From: Aporrectodea caliginosa
Lineage: Eukaryota > Annelida > Clitellata > Crassiclitellata > Lumbricidae
Assembly: GCA_020284085.1 (NCBI GenBank)
Contig: JACEVL010000156.1
Coordinates: forward strand, 327,501 to 391,500
Reading direction: 5' to 3'
DNA: 64,000 bases
Each line of letters opens with the position of its first letter. Position 1 is the stretch's first letter. Below the pieces are notes generated by a model that searched no databases, had not been told where the DNA came from, and worked only from the letters and a program-made list of their open reading frames with translations. The position numbers and the translations under genes are program-made. Positions 11,246 through 30,422 of the stretch are shown in pieces.

Positions 11246-12120
11246 ATAGGCTTGCTTCCGCAATTCCGCTACAATTCGTTTATTGGCGCTCATGACAGCT
11301 AACAGCTGGCAGCATGACATGGGAGGGGTTTGGGGAAGGGGATGTTCCCCCTCCCAATTTAATTTTTTTTAAATTTCCACACTGTAATGGTAACATTTTA
11401 AGCTGTAATCTGAACCAAATTTCTCTATTATTTGAGTGCTCATAGGAACCAGCTGTCACTCGTAGCTAACATGTAGTTTGAGTCGTGTTTGATTTGGCGA
11501 GGGGTTTGGGGAGGGGATGTGCCCCTTCCCAGCTGATTACAACGAGTTCAACAGAATGAAAAAGATAGAGTTCAACATATATAACTAAGGTCCAAGAGAT
11601 GGAATACTATTATAAGTACAATTTATGAAATACTCAATTCATCGGCATAAATTTCCAGTATAATAGTACATGAGGGATATAATTTCTGTTTTCCTTAGAG
11701 GGCAGTATATAATTGTGAGGTTGAGGCCTCATTATAATTATACTGACGTACGTTAATGGGTGGGAAAAGCTTCCCCGAACGTGTGAACGGTTCCATCGGA
11801 CTGCAGACAGCGATGTATCCTCAGCCCCACCACGCAGGTAAGGCGTAAAGCATACTACCAACTAATGTTGTCGGAGCAACCTCTAGCAGTGCACATGCTG
11901 GTGGCAGTCCATGAAACCTGGTGAATGAGGATGCGGAGCGCATGAAGAGTTCCCAAACGCTTGGCCAAGATCTCTGTTACGTCACTTACATGTACGTGTG
12001 CAGTGACATTTAGATCGGTTTCTATTGATAACTAAAAATAACACTTTTTGCGTTTGAGTTGATATTGTACCTAAACACCAAAGTCCTCGGGTACCGGGGT
12101 CCGGGGACTGACCGCCGGTT
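11246..12120. other. Intergenic with LINE debris, block shared with 17140-17700
   Basis: 11575-11990 matches 17140-17690 (AACTAAGGTCCAAGAGATGG, GTTAATGGGTGGGAAAAGCT, GCAGTGCACATGCTGGTG). The minus strand at 11640-11850 reads TPYLRGGAED and similar, consistent with the same LINE family as 526-1135. Two GGGGTTTGGGGA...GGGGATGT repeats lie at 11325 and 11500. Confidence 0.45.
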
Positions 12121-12123
12121 CCG

Positions 12124-12640
12124 CGACAACTCGTCTACAGACTTTTCGTATACAACACTTCGTCTACAGACACTTCGTCTACAGACATTTCGTCTACAGA
12201 CATTTCGTCTACAGACACTTCGTCTACAGACACTTCGTCTTCAGACACTTCGTCTACAGACATTTCGCCTACAAGTGTTTCTGTATCCATTACGGCTAAT
12301 CAACAGAGGCCGCTTTCTTATAGTTTCGCTAAAACGCGCTAAATATTCTCAGGAATCCAGCTTATAATTACTGAAAAGATTATTTGCAACAATCCAAATT
12401 ATATTGAAAGCAAACTTAGTTTCATCCAGGTTGGTATCCAGCTTCTATTTACATGAAAAATTATTTCAACACAGGAATGCTTTCATCAATCCCACTTCCA
12501 TTTAAGGAAACAGTTTTTTTTCATCAAACCAGCTTCCATTTTAAAGTGAAAATATCAAATAGCTTCGTAGACGAAATGTCTGTCGGTGAAATGTCTGTAG
12601 ACGAAGTGTCGTAGACGAAAAGTCTGTAGACGAATTGTCG
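12124..12640. mobile_element. Foldback element with minisatellite arms
   Basis: The left arm (12124-12290) is a 15-bp tandem array of TTCGTCTACAGACAC. The right arm (12565-12640) is its inverted complement, and the outermost about 60 bp of both arms align base for base with few changes. The middle contains diverged ATCAATCCAGCTTCTATTT units also seen in FBP1 intron 1. It lies just downstream of FBP2. Confidence 0.7.
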
Positions 12641-12768
12641 TGACACCCTGACCACCATCATTCGTAACAAATTCAAAATTCAAATTTTATTTTTAACAAA
12701 CGGCATTAGAGACGAGAACACGAATTTCTTAAAATAAAGTGCAGGCAGCAATTAAGAAGGAACTGTCT

Positions 12769-12774
12769 TTTATT
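12769..12774 (-). other. Poly(A) signal of FBP2
   Basis: AATAAA on minus, about 180 nt after the stop. The same position is kept in FBP1 (2021-2016), FBP4 (29392-29387), FBP6 (54639-54634) and FBP7 (60891-60886), and is changed in FBP3 and FBP5. Confidence 0.5.
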
Positions 12775-12949
12775 AACGTAAATAATGTAAACGAATTCTC
12801 AAAAAATATGATCTAGCAAAGAGAATAGATATTATAACATAACTGTTTAAAATTTCACATGATAACTAGGATACAACCGTTGCACGAGATGGCGAAACTA
12901 TTTAATACAAATTGTCCCCATTGTCAGCAACCCTAAGAGTGGTTTATTC

Positions 12950-13815
12950 TTACATGAAACGGAAGATAGCCAAAACAAGGATACTAGAAGGCTGAGAATC
13001 ATAAATAGACATTATCTCGTTTCTCTCGCTATCAAAGCGCAATTTACAGGGGTGAAAGATCTCTACCTCATGCGGCTGTAGACCAGTAAATTCCAAGAGA
13101 TTAAATTCTGAGTCTAAAAGCTCGAAACTGCATTGATAATTGGTTATCAAAATTCTGCCATAAATATCTGCAAAATTCACACTAGTCTCTGCCTCAAGTG
13201 CTGATTGATATCGGCGTACAACGCTCCCAAACGTATCGATCTCCATTAAATGTGTCTTTTCTTGGTCATCCTCCGAAACCAGTACAAGGTTTCCGTTTGA
13301 TTTTTGAATTACATTGTCAACAGTTTTGAAACCATACACATCTGGGGACAACACTACTTCATGCTGCAATAAACCATTCGCCGCATAAATGCTTACTATG
13401 GTAGGATACGGGTTTCGCTGCCTTGAAAGGGTTAGCAGGTCACCATTGGCGGATACTGATATAGTGCGCAATGGCAACTTTGGAACAGTAATCCATGGTG
13501 ATAGTTTAAACTGCTCTTCTTCGGCTTTTGTAATGCGTAATACTGAATCAGATTTCGAAGATTCGTCCACCTCCGCGTTAAGTACATACACACAGTTTGA
13601 AACTGGGCAACCTGCTATGTCCCCCGGACATATTCCTGGTAATGGGATGACATCTTTCACCTCTGCCATATTGTTGCGGTCGAGAACATTAATAACATAG
13701 TCGTCACCATCTGGTTTGCAGAGTACAAATATTTCATCTTTCAGTATAGCCATATCGATGTCTACAAACTGGATCGGATACTGATGCAAAATTTCCAAAC
13801 GAATCGTCTCCTGAG
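12950..13815 (-). CDS. FBP2 exon 4, beta-propeller
   Basis: Open from acceptor to stop, 866 nt. All blade-like segments are present: DEIFVLCKPDGDDYVINV, VSNCVYV, VSANGDLLTLS, NGNLVLVSEDD, FGSVVRRYQSA, YGRILITN and SERNEIMSIY. The full length argues against long-standing decay. Confidence 0.8.
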
Positions 13816-14613
13816 CTAAAAAAAAAGTTCAATCATTTATATAAATTGCGCCAAAGCAACGAAATCATGAAATAAAAGTTCTCAAATGGTGGCATAGGAG
13901 TTTAGTATTACACAGAAATCTAGCCACACAATTGACTATTATTATTATAAATGCTCAATATGCTTTAGCATGAGGCGGAGTCGGAATTCTGCAGGACAAA
14001 CTTGATTGGTTCGTGGACATAGAGCTCTATAATTCTCAAGTATATAAATAAATTGGACATAGAGCTAAATAATTCTGGTGATATAAAGGTAAGCATTGAT
14101 CCAACAATGTTGATTTCAAGTGGACATAGAGCCCCTTGAAATAGGCAATTCAACGACACCAATAACGCAAAATCGACCAATTATGGACATAGAGCCTTAT
14201 AATCCTCAGCCCGCGAATTCACAAAGTTTAGATTCGCAGAAAATTTCTGATTTGCATTTTAGCGTCATGTAGCTTACCGTTGTGTCACTCAATGAGACGA
14301 GTTTAGCACGTTTAGCATTGTGTCGCAGTTGGGACATTGCTACAAGAGAAATAAATGCAATTTCTAAATGCAATTAATATCCTTAATTATTGTGTAGAAA
14401 TTGGTGTTATAAGGCTATAATAATTATAGTAACATAAAATTCTGGTCGTCAAGCTAAGAAATGGCAAAGCATTACAAAGTGTTCATTATATAAAACTGAT
14501 TGCAACCTTGAAAAAACAATGAACTAAAGGCCTAAGCGGCGTAACTTACGATCTGAGCCTTCAGTTGTTTGCTCGTCATTACTGGATTCAGATGCTGTTC
14601 GTTTCTTGGACAT
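12950..14613 (-). CDS. FBP2: family copy lacking the F-box exon
   Basis: Exons on minus: 14613-14550 (start), 14339-14278 (micro-exon), 13815-12950 (propeller). The 208-nt F-box exon, which lies between the last two in every sister gene with a visible intron, is absent. Its place (13980-14210) holds GGACATAGAGC-type repeat units. Exon 2 ends in phase 0 while the usual exon 4 acceptor needs phase 1, so normal splicing breaks the frame. A second AG five bases further in (TTTAGCTCAG|GAG) would restore it and give a propeller protein with a short N-terminus and no F-box. It is either a pseudogene or an F-box-less variant; sequence alone does not decide. Confidence 0.6.
13980..14210. repeat. GGACATAGAGC repeat cluster replacing the F-box exon
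   Basis: Four spaced copies of GGACATAGAGC...TATAATTCT within about 200 bp. The same motif forms the terminal inverted repeats of the MITE-like element at 53021-53690, so this is probably a rearranged member of that family. Confidence 0.6.
14278..14339 (-). CDS. FBP2 exon 2, micro-exon
   Basis: 62 nt between TTCTCTTGTAG| and ACG|GTAAGCT, in frame. Encodes PMSQLRHNAKRAKLVSLSD then TT. The AKRAKL stretch is basic and could be a localisation signal (inference). Confidence 0.7.
14550..14613 (-). CDS. FBP2 exon 1, start exon
   Basis: 64 nt from ATG to C|GTAAGTTA. Encodes MSKKRTASESSNDEQ plus TTEGSD, phase 1 end. Confidence 0.7.
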
Positions 14614-14888
14614 GGCGTTAGGGAAGCAGTAGGATCTCTAGAAGAAAAAACGTCGTCTCTTCCAACAATCAACATCAATATTGGAATAAACACCAATAGT
14701 TGTTGGAAAGTGCTGAGTAGCCTAACTCGGAAGAGAATAACAAACTCAATGCTGTTGCAAAGGTAAACTGCATACGACCAAATTGACAAATGATTAGGCT
14801 ATTTAAAAAAATAAATTATGTGTTCGAAAGCAAGAAATAAATTGAAGTTACAAACAGCTGAAGGTATGAAATGATAATCGATATATTG

Positions 14889-14896
14889 TGACGTCA
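14889..14896 (-). promoter_or_regulatory. CRE palindrome upstream of FBP2
   Basis: TGACGTCA, 276 bp upstream of the ATG, in the same TTGTGACGTCACACAATGG block as FBP1. Confidence 0.5.
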
Positions 14897-14899
14897 CAC

Positions 14900-15360
14900 A
14901 ATGGACGTTGTCAAACTCTTCGTTTTTATAGCGTTAGTTTGTTATAGGCCTATAAATCTCATTCTATTTTATATGTAATTCTATATTATTTTATTATAAT
15001 AAATGTTACGGATACTAAATATCATTTTATCTTCATTATGTATTATCCTTACCTTTAATTGTGTACTAGTATTGCTATTTTATTTTTTTATTACCAAAAT
15101 GCTCTTAAGTGTCAGGGAAACACTATGAAATATGTTTGACAGTCATGTTAGATCTGGCCTATACGTCACTACGATCCTCAAGACGTCGGCGCGGGATCCA
15201 GACGAGTACAGAAACTATATAATATGCTAGACCTGTTTCCAATCTGACATTCATATTCGTCGAACGCCTACAGTAGATTATGAGTAACTCGTTGACTATT
15301 TGCAGATTAATAGCTTAATACCACACCATCAGTCTGCATGTATATGTCGTCACTCTTCCG
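14900..15360. other. Intergenic upstream of FBP2
   Basis: AT-rich promoter-proximal sequence that aligns with 6640-7150 and 27000-27250 upstream of FBP1 and FBP3. No gene seen. Confidence 0.4.
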
Positions 15361-15850
15361 AAACATGCAGTTGTCCTGCGTATTTTGTTCGACGTGTTGC
15401 TTTATTGGGCTTAATGGATCTCAGCGCTGCTTTTGACAAGATCGACTACGATTGTCTGTTGCGTTGATTTCTTAGGCATTTTCGATTCAATGGGACTGTT
15501 TTAGTGGGTTGCATCCTTTTCTAGGAGCCCGACGCAGCAGGTCTACTTCCAAGGCATTACTCATTGATCACCCGTCTAGACTGCTGCACTCTCGGTCCAT
15601 TCCTCTTCCTCTTTCATACGGCTGAGATATTGGACATAATTGAAGGGATGGATGTTCCACCAGCTGCTTAGCCCTATAGCCTACAGAGTGTGTCGAGTGC
15701 ATCGAGAAATGGATGGTTCGGAATTGCCTAAAGATGAACGTGTACAAGACATAACTCATATGGATTGGAATGAGACGCCAACAGGACACCGTCACGACCG
15801 GAGATCTCCAGCTGAACCTCCTCAATGGTTCCGTTATATTCAAACGTGAC
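15360..15850 (+). mobile_element. Decayed LINE reverse transcriptase core
   Basis: Translation in shifting frames gives GLMDLSAAFDKIDYDCLL (the LDLSAAFDTIDH-type RT motif), then VECIEKWMVRNCLKMNVYKT and LIWIGMRRQ, matching the usual W-N-LKLN-KTE-GTR order of CR1/L2 ORF2. Stops and indels make it dead. Confidence 0.75.
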
Positions 15851-18050
15851 CGAAATAAGGGGCATTTTTGCGATGTGACGGTAACCGTCGTACGGCGTCC
15901 GTCACCCTAAAACCAGCGGACACCTGGTGTTCGGAGCCACAAGGGGGCCTCGCACGAACACACCGACTGCGCAACGTCATCTGGGAGAGACAAGAACAAG
16001 AGGGTGACAGCCACAACTGCCATGCTATGGCCATACAGTTAGGCCAACACCCTCTACGCCAGAGGTCACTAGACATACGTCACACGTCACCGGAAGCCAA
16101 GACCAGACGCAGCGACGAAGCGGAAATGTCCCATCGGAGGAGAAGACAATCGGACGGAGAGACACGCGTTAGTAAGTGAGCAAGTGGAAAGCGCTCGCCT
16201 GTTCAACTGGAATCAAATTCTGCATTATACTTATTTCGATCATCATTTATTTATGTGTTTATTGTACGGATATCTTTGGTGTTCTTATCTAAGTGAAATG
16301 GATCACGGCCCTTCAAATCCGTTCACACAGCACTCGAATGAGCTCAGAGTCTGTCCGATGGTGGACAAACTGGATTCTACGAATGAATTCAATAGCTTTA
16401 TCTAACAGGCATTCTGGCAGCTGTTCCTAGGCACATCACGCGTTCTACTTTTACTACAGTTACAGTTAGGCTAACTTTCTATTCTTGAAGTATTGTGATA
16501 ATTCTTTCCATTGATTATTAACAGTAGGCCTACACACTAAAGGCAAACAAAATGTTGACATATCTGTGAAAATTGATTCATCATTGAACGATTAACTAAA
16601 ATTATCTGTTAACGGTAGATTTGAATGCTTAGGCCTAATTTGTAGAATTTCGCCGATATTATTCACTGTTATTAGGCGTTGTCAAATTCAGTCTTACCTT
16701 AATTCAGTCTATGCATCTTGTCATCAGACGTTTACATTGAGCAAAACCCGAGAAGACAAGGAAAGAGCCTACGGAAAAGAGAGTCCAGGAAGAGATTGGT
16801 TTATTATAGGCTACGAACGTTTTCCAGAAGAGATGTTCATAATTTATAGTCTAGGGCAGCAGCAGAAATATGCGTCTGTCAAGATCTGTCTTTATTCACA
16901 GAACAGTTAGAACGAGAAAGTCAGACGACCTCGTGAGTAGAGCCAGAGATATTTTTGAGTCAACATAGACTGAAGATCGTAAGTTTGATTGTTAATTTGG
17001 TGTAAATAAAGTCCGCATAAGCTAACAGGATGTTGTGGCTTAATTAATGAAGAATCTATGCCCCAACCTGCCAGACTATATCTCATTGGCACCTAGGACA
17101 GCTGACACACCGCAACTGATCACTACGAGTTCAAAAAAATAAAAAAAAGATAGAGCTCAAAATATATAACTAAGGTTCAACAGATGGAACTATTATTAAA
17201 AGTACAATTTATTAAAAGCTCAAACTATTAGCACCAATTTCCGGTATAGGACACGAGAGATATAATTTCTGTTGTCCTTAAAGGCTAGTACATAATCGTG
17301 AGATCGAGGCCATATTATTATATGCACGATGTTAATGGGTGGAAAAAGCTCCCGCGGAACAAGTGAACGGTTCTATTGAACCGCAGATAGCAATATATCC
17401 TCAGCTTTACTAACCATCGCCTCCACATCAGAATAATTATTATCCTCAGAACTATAACCCGCCAGCTTAGCTCTGACAAGGACCTCCTAGAGTCTGTACC
17501 GTTGTTCTTCATTGGCTAGGCCCCACCACGTAGATATGGCGTAAAGCATTCTTGCAACTAATGTAGCCCGAGCAACCTCTTGCAGTACACATGTTGGTGA
17601 GAGTAAATGAAACATAAGGATGCGGAGCGCATGAAGAGTCCCCATACACCTGGCCAAGATCTCTGCAGACTCTGCTGTGTGTGTAGAGACTTTAAGGTGG
17701 GCTTGTATTGATGGCTCAGTATCGTACTCATTCAGTTGAAAGCCTCATTTAAACGCCTAACTTATAATAAACAACAAAATATAGACTTTTTGAGTGTGAG
17801 TTCATATTGCGCTAAAACCCAATGTCATCGGATAACGGATTCTGACACCATTCTTCGAAACAAATAAGCATTAGAGACGAGAACAGAATTTCTTAAAATA
17901 AAATGCAAGCAGCACTTAAGAAGGAACTTGTCTTCTATTAACGTAAATAATTATTGTAAACGAATATTCAAAGAAAATGATATATCAAACAGAATAGATA
18001 AATATTATTACACAGCTCTTTAAAAGGTCAAGTAGGATACAACGTTACAC
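15851..18050. other. Intergenic with paralogous repeat blocks
   Basis: 15850-16180 is an unrecognised GC-rich insert that starts with an inverted repeat around GTGACGGTAACCGTCGTACG. 16184-16440 matches 52690-52960. 16740-17060 matches 9335-9667. 17140-17690 matches 11575-11990. The conserved FBP 3' flank starts near 17870. Open frames in the insert show no motif. Confidence 0.45.
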
Positions 18051-18113
18051 GAGATGTCGAAGCTATTTAATACAAATTGTCTCTATCGTTAACATGCGCA
18101 AGAGTGGTTATTC

Positions 18114-26601
<8,488 letters not shown>

Positions 26602-26934
26602 GGCGTTAGGGAAGCAGTAGGATCTCTAGTAGAAAAATCGTCGCCTCTTGCCTCAATCAACATCAATAGTCTGTTGTTGGAAAGGGCTGAGTAACTCGGC
26701 AGAGAATGAGAGTCACGTTCTTTTGCAAAGGTAAACCGCATACGACAAAAATGATAAAAGATTAGCAAGAAATAAATTATTATGTTCGAAATAAATAAAT
26801 TAGTTATATGTTCGAATTGAGGCTATAAACAGTTAAAGGTATGGTGTAACCGCTAGCTATTATATAGAAGTCCATGGTGTAACATATACTTCGATGGTGT
26901 ATCACGAATAAAGACGCCTTGAAACAAAATATTG

Positions 26935-26942
26935 TGACGTCA
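26935..26942 (-). promoter_or_regulatory. CRE palindrome upstream of FBP3
   Basis: TGACGTCA, 334 bp upstream of the ATG, in ATTGTGACGTCACACAAAGG. Confidence 0.5.
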
Positions 26943-26949
26943 CACAAAG

Positions 26950-27420
26950 GAAGTTGTCAAACTCTTCGTTTTTGTAGCGCTACTTTTTATATAAATTTCT
27001 TTATATTTTATAAGTAAAACTATATAATTTTATAGTAATAAATCTTATGGATGTTATTAGTTGTATTTTTCATTATGTGTTATCTTTGCTTTTAATTGTG
27101 TTCTATTATTGCTATTTTATTTTTCTATAACTAAAATGGACGATGGCTTAATTAGGGCCTACGTGTCAAATAGGCCCTAAACACTAGGAAAATAATTAGG
27201 CTATGTTTGAAAGCCTTGTTAGATCTGGAATTGTTATTTTCTACTCGTATGTCTGGAAAATGGCGTTAAAATAGGAATGAAGATTCCCTTTTATCTCCAA
27301 ACATTTGGTTTAGTAATTAACACATTTTTGTGAAGATGATTTCTCCCAAGTTATGGGTCCACTAGTTTCCGAGGCCACAGGAACAGAGCAGTGTGTAAAT
27401 ATAGCAAGTCAGACTTTGTC
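26950..27420. other. Intergenic upstream of FBP3
   Basis: AT-rich sequence aligning with the region upstream of FBP1, FBP4 and FBP6. It includes a block at 27290-27420 similar to 38490-38600 and 59310-59460. No gene. Confidence 0.4.
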
Positions 27421-27427
27421 AGTGTAT

Positions 27428-27985
27428 TTCATTCATTCATTCATTCATTCATTCATTCAGAGCATTTATATAGCGCCCCTTCAAGAAACTACTCAGGAGC
27501 GCTCCCGGCCCAGCCACGACTAAAGAAAAAAGACTTGAGGGACTTGTAGAACCCTGTCAGATGGCTTACAAGTAAAAAACGGAGCTTAAGTGGTAGGTCA
27601 TTCCAAATGGAAGTGCCAACAACCGAGAAAGCACGGCGCTGCCTAATAGCCAAGCGAGTCCGTGGAACAAGGAACTCACCCCTCGTCGCAGAGCGAAGCA
27701 CCCGACGCGCTGGAACATCAGACACTGGGCGGCAAAGATCACGCAAGTAAGATGGAGCGCAGCCAAGAACACAACGAGAAACAAGAGCAGCAATGCGATA
27801 TGAGATACGCTGAGACACAGGCAGCCAATGCAACACATCACGCATGTATGCAGAGACAGGAGAGTACTTAGGAAACCGTCCAATAAGCCGAGCAGCCGAG
27901 CGTAGAACTCGATCTAATCGCCCCAAAACACCAAGGGGAAGGCCAGCAAGTAGAGAGGAACAGTGGTCAATTTCGCCACCTTTTA
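27428..27985 (-). mobile_element. CR1/L2-like LINE 3' end
   Basis: Minus frame 27926-27489 reads RVLRSAARLIGRFPKYSPVS, DVLHWLPVSQRISYRIA, GEFLVPRTRLAIRQRRAFSV and GTSIWNDLPLKLR, the C-terminus of a CR1/L2 reverse transcriptase. The 3' end GGGAGCGCTCCTGAGTAGTT...GGGCGCTATATAAATGCTCT is followed by a (GAAT)n tail at 27428-27460. The reading part is intact but 5'-truncated. Confidence 0.85.
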
Positions 27986-29330
27986 CTGCGCCATTGTAAG
28001 TAAGTAAGTATAATCTTTATGAAACCAATTGCATATCCGCACTCTGGCGTACATCCGTCTTAATTATAATCAACTGTCAATATGAGTAGTTTACAAAACT
28101 TTAACTATGTGATTTGCGCCTAAGATTATTTTCTTAAGGTAGGCAACGATCTTACGATCGCGGGGGTATGCTTCGAAAATGATGTCGCTAACACATCAAA
28201 TCCTTAGATGCCTCAGAGTTAGCTTAAGGAACTGCTTCTCTCTTGTTCTCCTTGCCTCCAGCCTGCCAGACTATACGGCCTATCTGTCGAGTGGTCATGC
28301 ATATAATAATAATATTTTCTTTATTGAAGCGCCTGACAAACGCACTGCGCTGTACATTTACATGTTATGCAATTTGAATCTTAACTACTAACAGAACAGA
28401 CAACCTGCAATACACGGCGCTAATAGCAGCCTACAAAGCATATCCGCCCAACGGGGGCTCGAACTCGGTACCTCTCTCTCTCTGTGCCAGATGTTATCGA
28501 ATGCGCTATCGGGCCCCCCACATGGTGGAGTATTATGACGTCGGCTAGCACGTGCAGTTATCAAATGGGCGCAGACGAAACAGGTGGTAAAACGCCAGTC
28601 AGCGAAGATTTTTGGAAAACCCATGCTTGCACAATAATTATTGCAGAAAGTTTCAGAAACCCACGTTTGTGCACTCACGATGACTCTTGGATCACACTAA
28701 ACCAACCACGCCAGAGCATGCAGGATACGCGGAGTGTCAGCGGGCCTCAAATGTGCATTCATGCAGTCGAGCGACAGCAGCTAACGGTACCAAGAGTGTT
28801 GTGGTGAGGTGCAGACAAGCGTCAGGTTCCATCTTCCAGCTTGGTTGCTCGGCCGACGTGATCAGAAAGTACTCAGGCGTTCTTCGTCCTCGCCTCCTTT
28901 GTCGAGACGCAGAGAGACAGCGGAGAGTGAAGCGTATGCCTATAATCTATTTCTTGCAATTTAATCCAACCACTTCAATATGACCTTTGTAATATTGTAC
29001 AAATCATGAGTTCAAGTGACAATGGAGTCAAGGATTATTATGATGCATTTGAGAAAGCGAATAAAAGGACAAAGGTCAGTAGGTCAGAGATACAAGAACT
29101 GAGGCTACGATAGATAAGGAAGTTGAAAAACATGAATGACATTACTTACTTAATTAAATATGCCCATGACAACTGGGTTCTCATTGTTAAACCTTTAACA
29201 GCGCTCATTAAGAAGTTGCTACGACTTAGAAATAATTGTGTACGTGAGGATTCGGCATAGTACTCATTCAGCCTTATTTGAACGCCTAATTTTGCGAACA
29301 CCATCCTTCTTAACAAATGGCATTACGAAC
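27986..29330. other. Intergenic LINE/SINE debris
   Basis: 27996-28080 is a LINE tail of the type seen at 526-620 ((TAAG)n, then AAACCAATTGCATATCCGCA). 28440-28510 (minus) is a tRNA-like SINE piece with CCCGATAGCGCATTCG and AGTTCGAGCCCC; a second copy lies at 43375-43445. 28510-29250 matches 9900-10345. No gene is recognised. Confidence 0.5.
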
Positions 29331-29556
29331 GAGAGCAGAATTTCTTAAAATAAAACGCATGCAGCAATGAAGAAAGAACTTAGTAGTTTATTAGCGTGAA
29401 TAAAGTGAACGAATTCACAATGAATATTTAAAAGAGAATACATATTCCAACAGAGCTGTTCGAAAGTACAAGTGAAAACTTGGATACAGTTGTCGAAACT
29501 ATAATATTATAATAGGCCTACATATTGTCCCCATAGTAAACATCCTTAAGCGTTTC

Positions 29557-30422
29557 TTATATGAAACGGAAGATTGTTAAAACAAAGATCCTTGTTAACA
29601 AAGTACGAAACAGACACATTATCTCATTCCTCTCGATATCAATGTGCAATTTAGAGGAGACTAAGAAATTTCCCTCATCCGGCTGTAGGTCAGAAAATTC
29701 CAGGCGATTAAGTTCCGAGTCTAAAAGCTCGAATCTTCGGTGCCAACTGGTTATCAAAATCCTCTCATAAATATCTGCAAAATTGACACTAATCTCTCCT
29801 TTAAGTGCTGATTGATATCGACGTACAACACTCCCAAACGCATCGATCTCCATTAACTCTATTGAACACAGGTCGCCACTAGAAACCAATACAAGATTTC
29901 CGTTGGATTTTTGAATTACATTGTCAACAGACTTTAGATTATCTGGGAACAACACCAGTTGATGCTGCAAGAAACCATTCACTGCATAAATTCTTACTAT
30001 GGTATATATAGGAAATGGTCCTGGCTGGCTTGAATTCGTTATTAGGCTACCTTGGGCCGATACTGATATAGATAGTAATGGTAAACTTATATCAGTAATC
30101 CATGGTGACATTTTAAACAGTTGATCTTCAGTTTTCGTAATGCGTAATACCGAATCTTCGTTTGTGGACTGATCCAATTCCGCGTTAAGTACATACACAC
30201 AGTTTGAAACGTTGCAAGCTTTGATGTTCCGGGGACATATTCCTGGCAACTGGATGACACCTTTCACTTCTCCCATATTGTTGCGGTCGTGAACATTAAT
30301 AACATAGTCTTCACCATTTGGTCTGCAGAGCATAAATATTTCATCTTTCAGTGCAGTTATGTCGATGAATGGAAACTGGATTGGATACTGATGCAACATT
30401 TCAGTGCGAATTGCCTCCGGAG
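29557..30422 (-). CDS. FBP4 exon 4, beta-propeller
   Basis: 866 nt, open, acceptor TTTTTTAG|CTCCGGAG. The CTCAGGAG of the other copies is changed to CTCCGGAG, which removes the alternative AG but keeps the main one. Blade markers: DEIFMLCRPNGEDYVINV, VSAQGSLITNS, NGNLVLVSSGD, YERILITSW. Confidence 0.82.
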
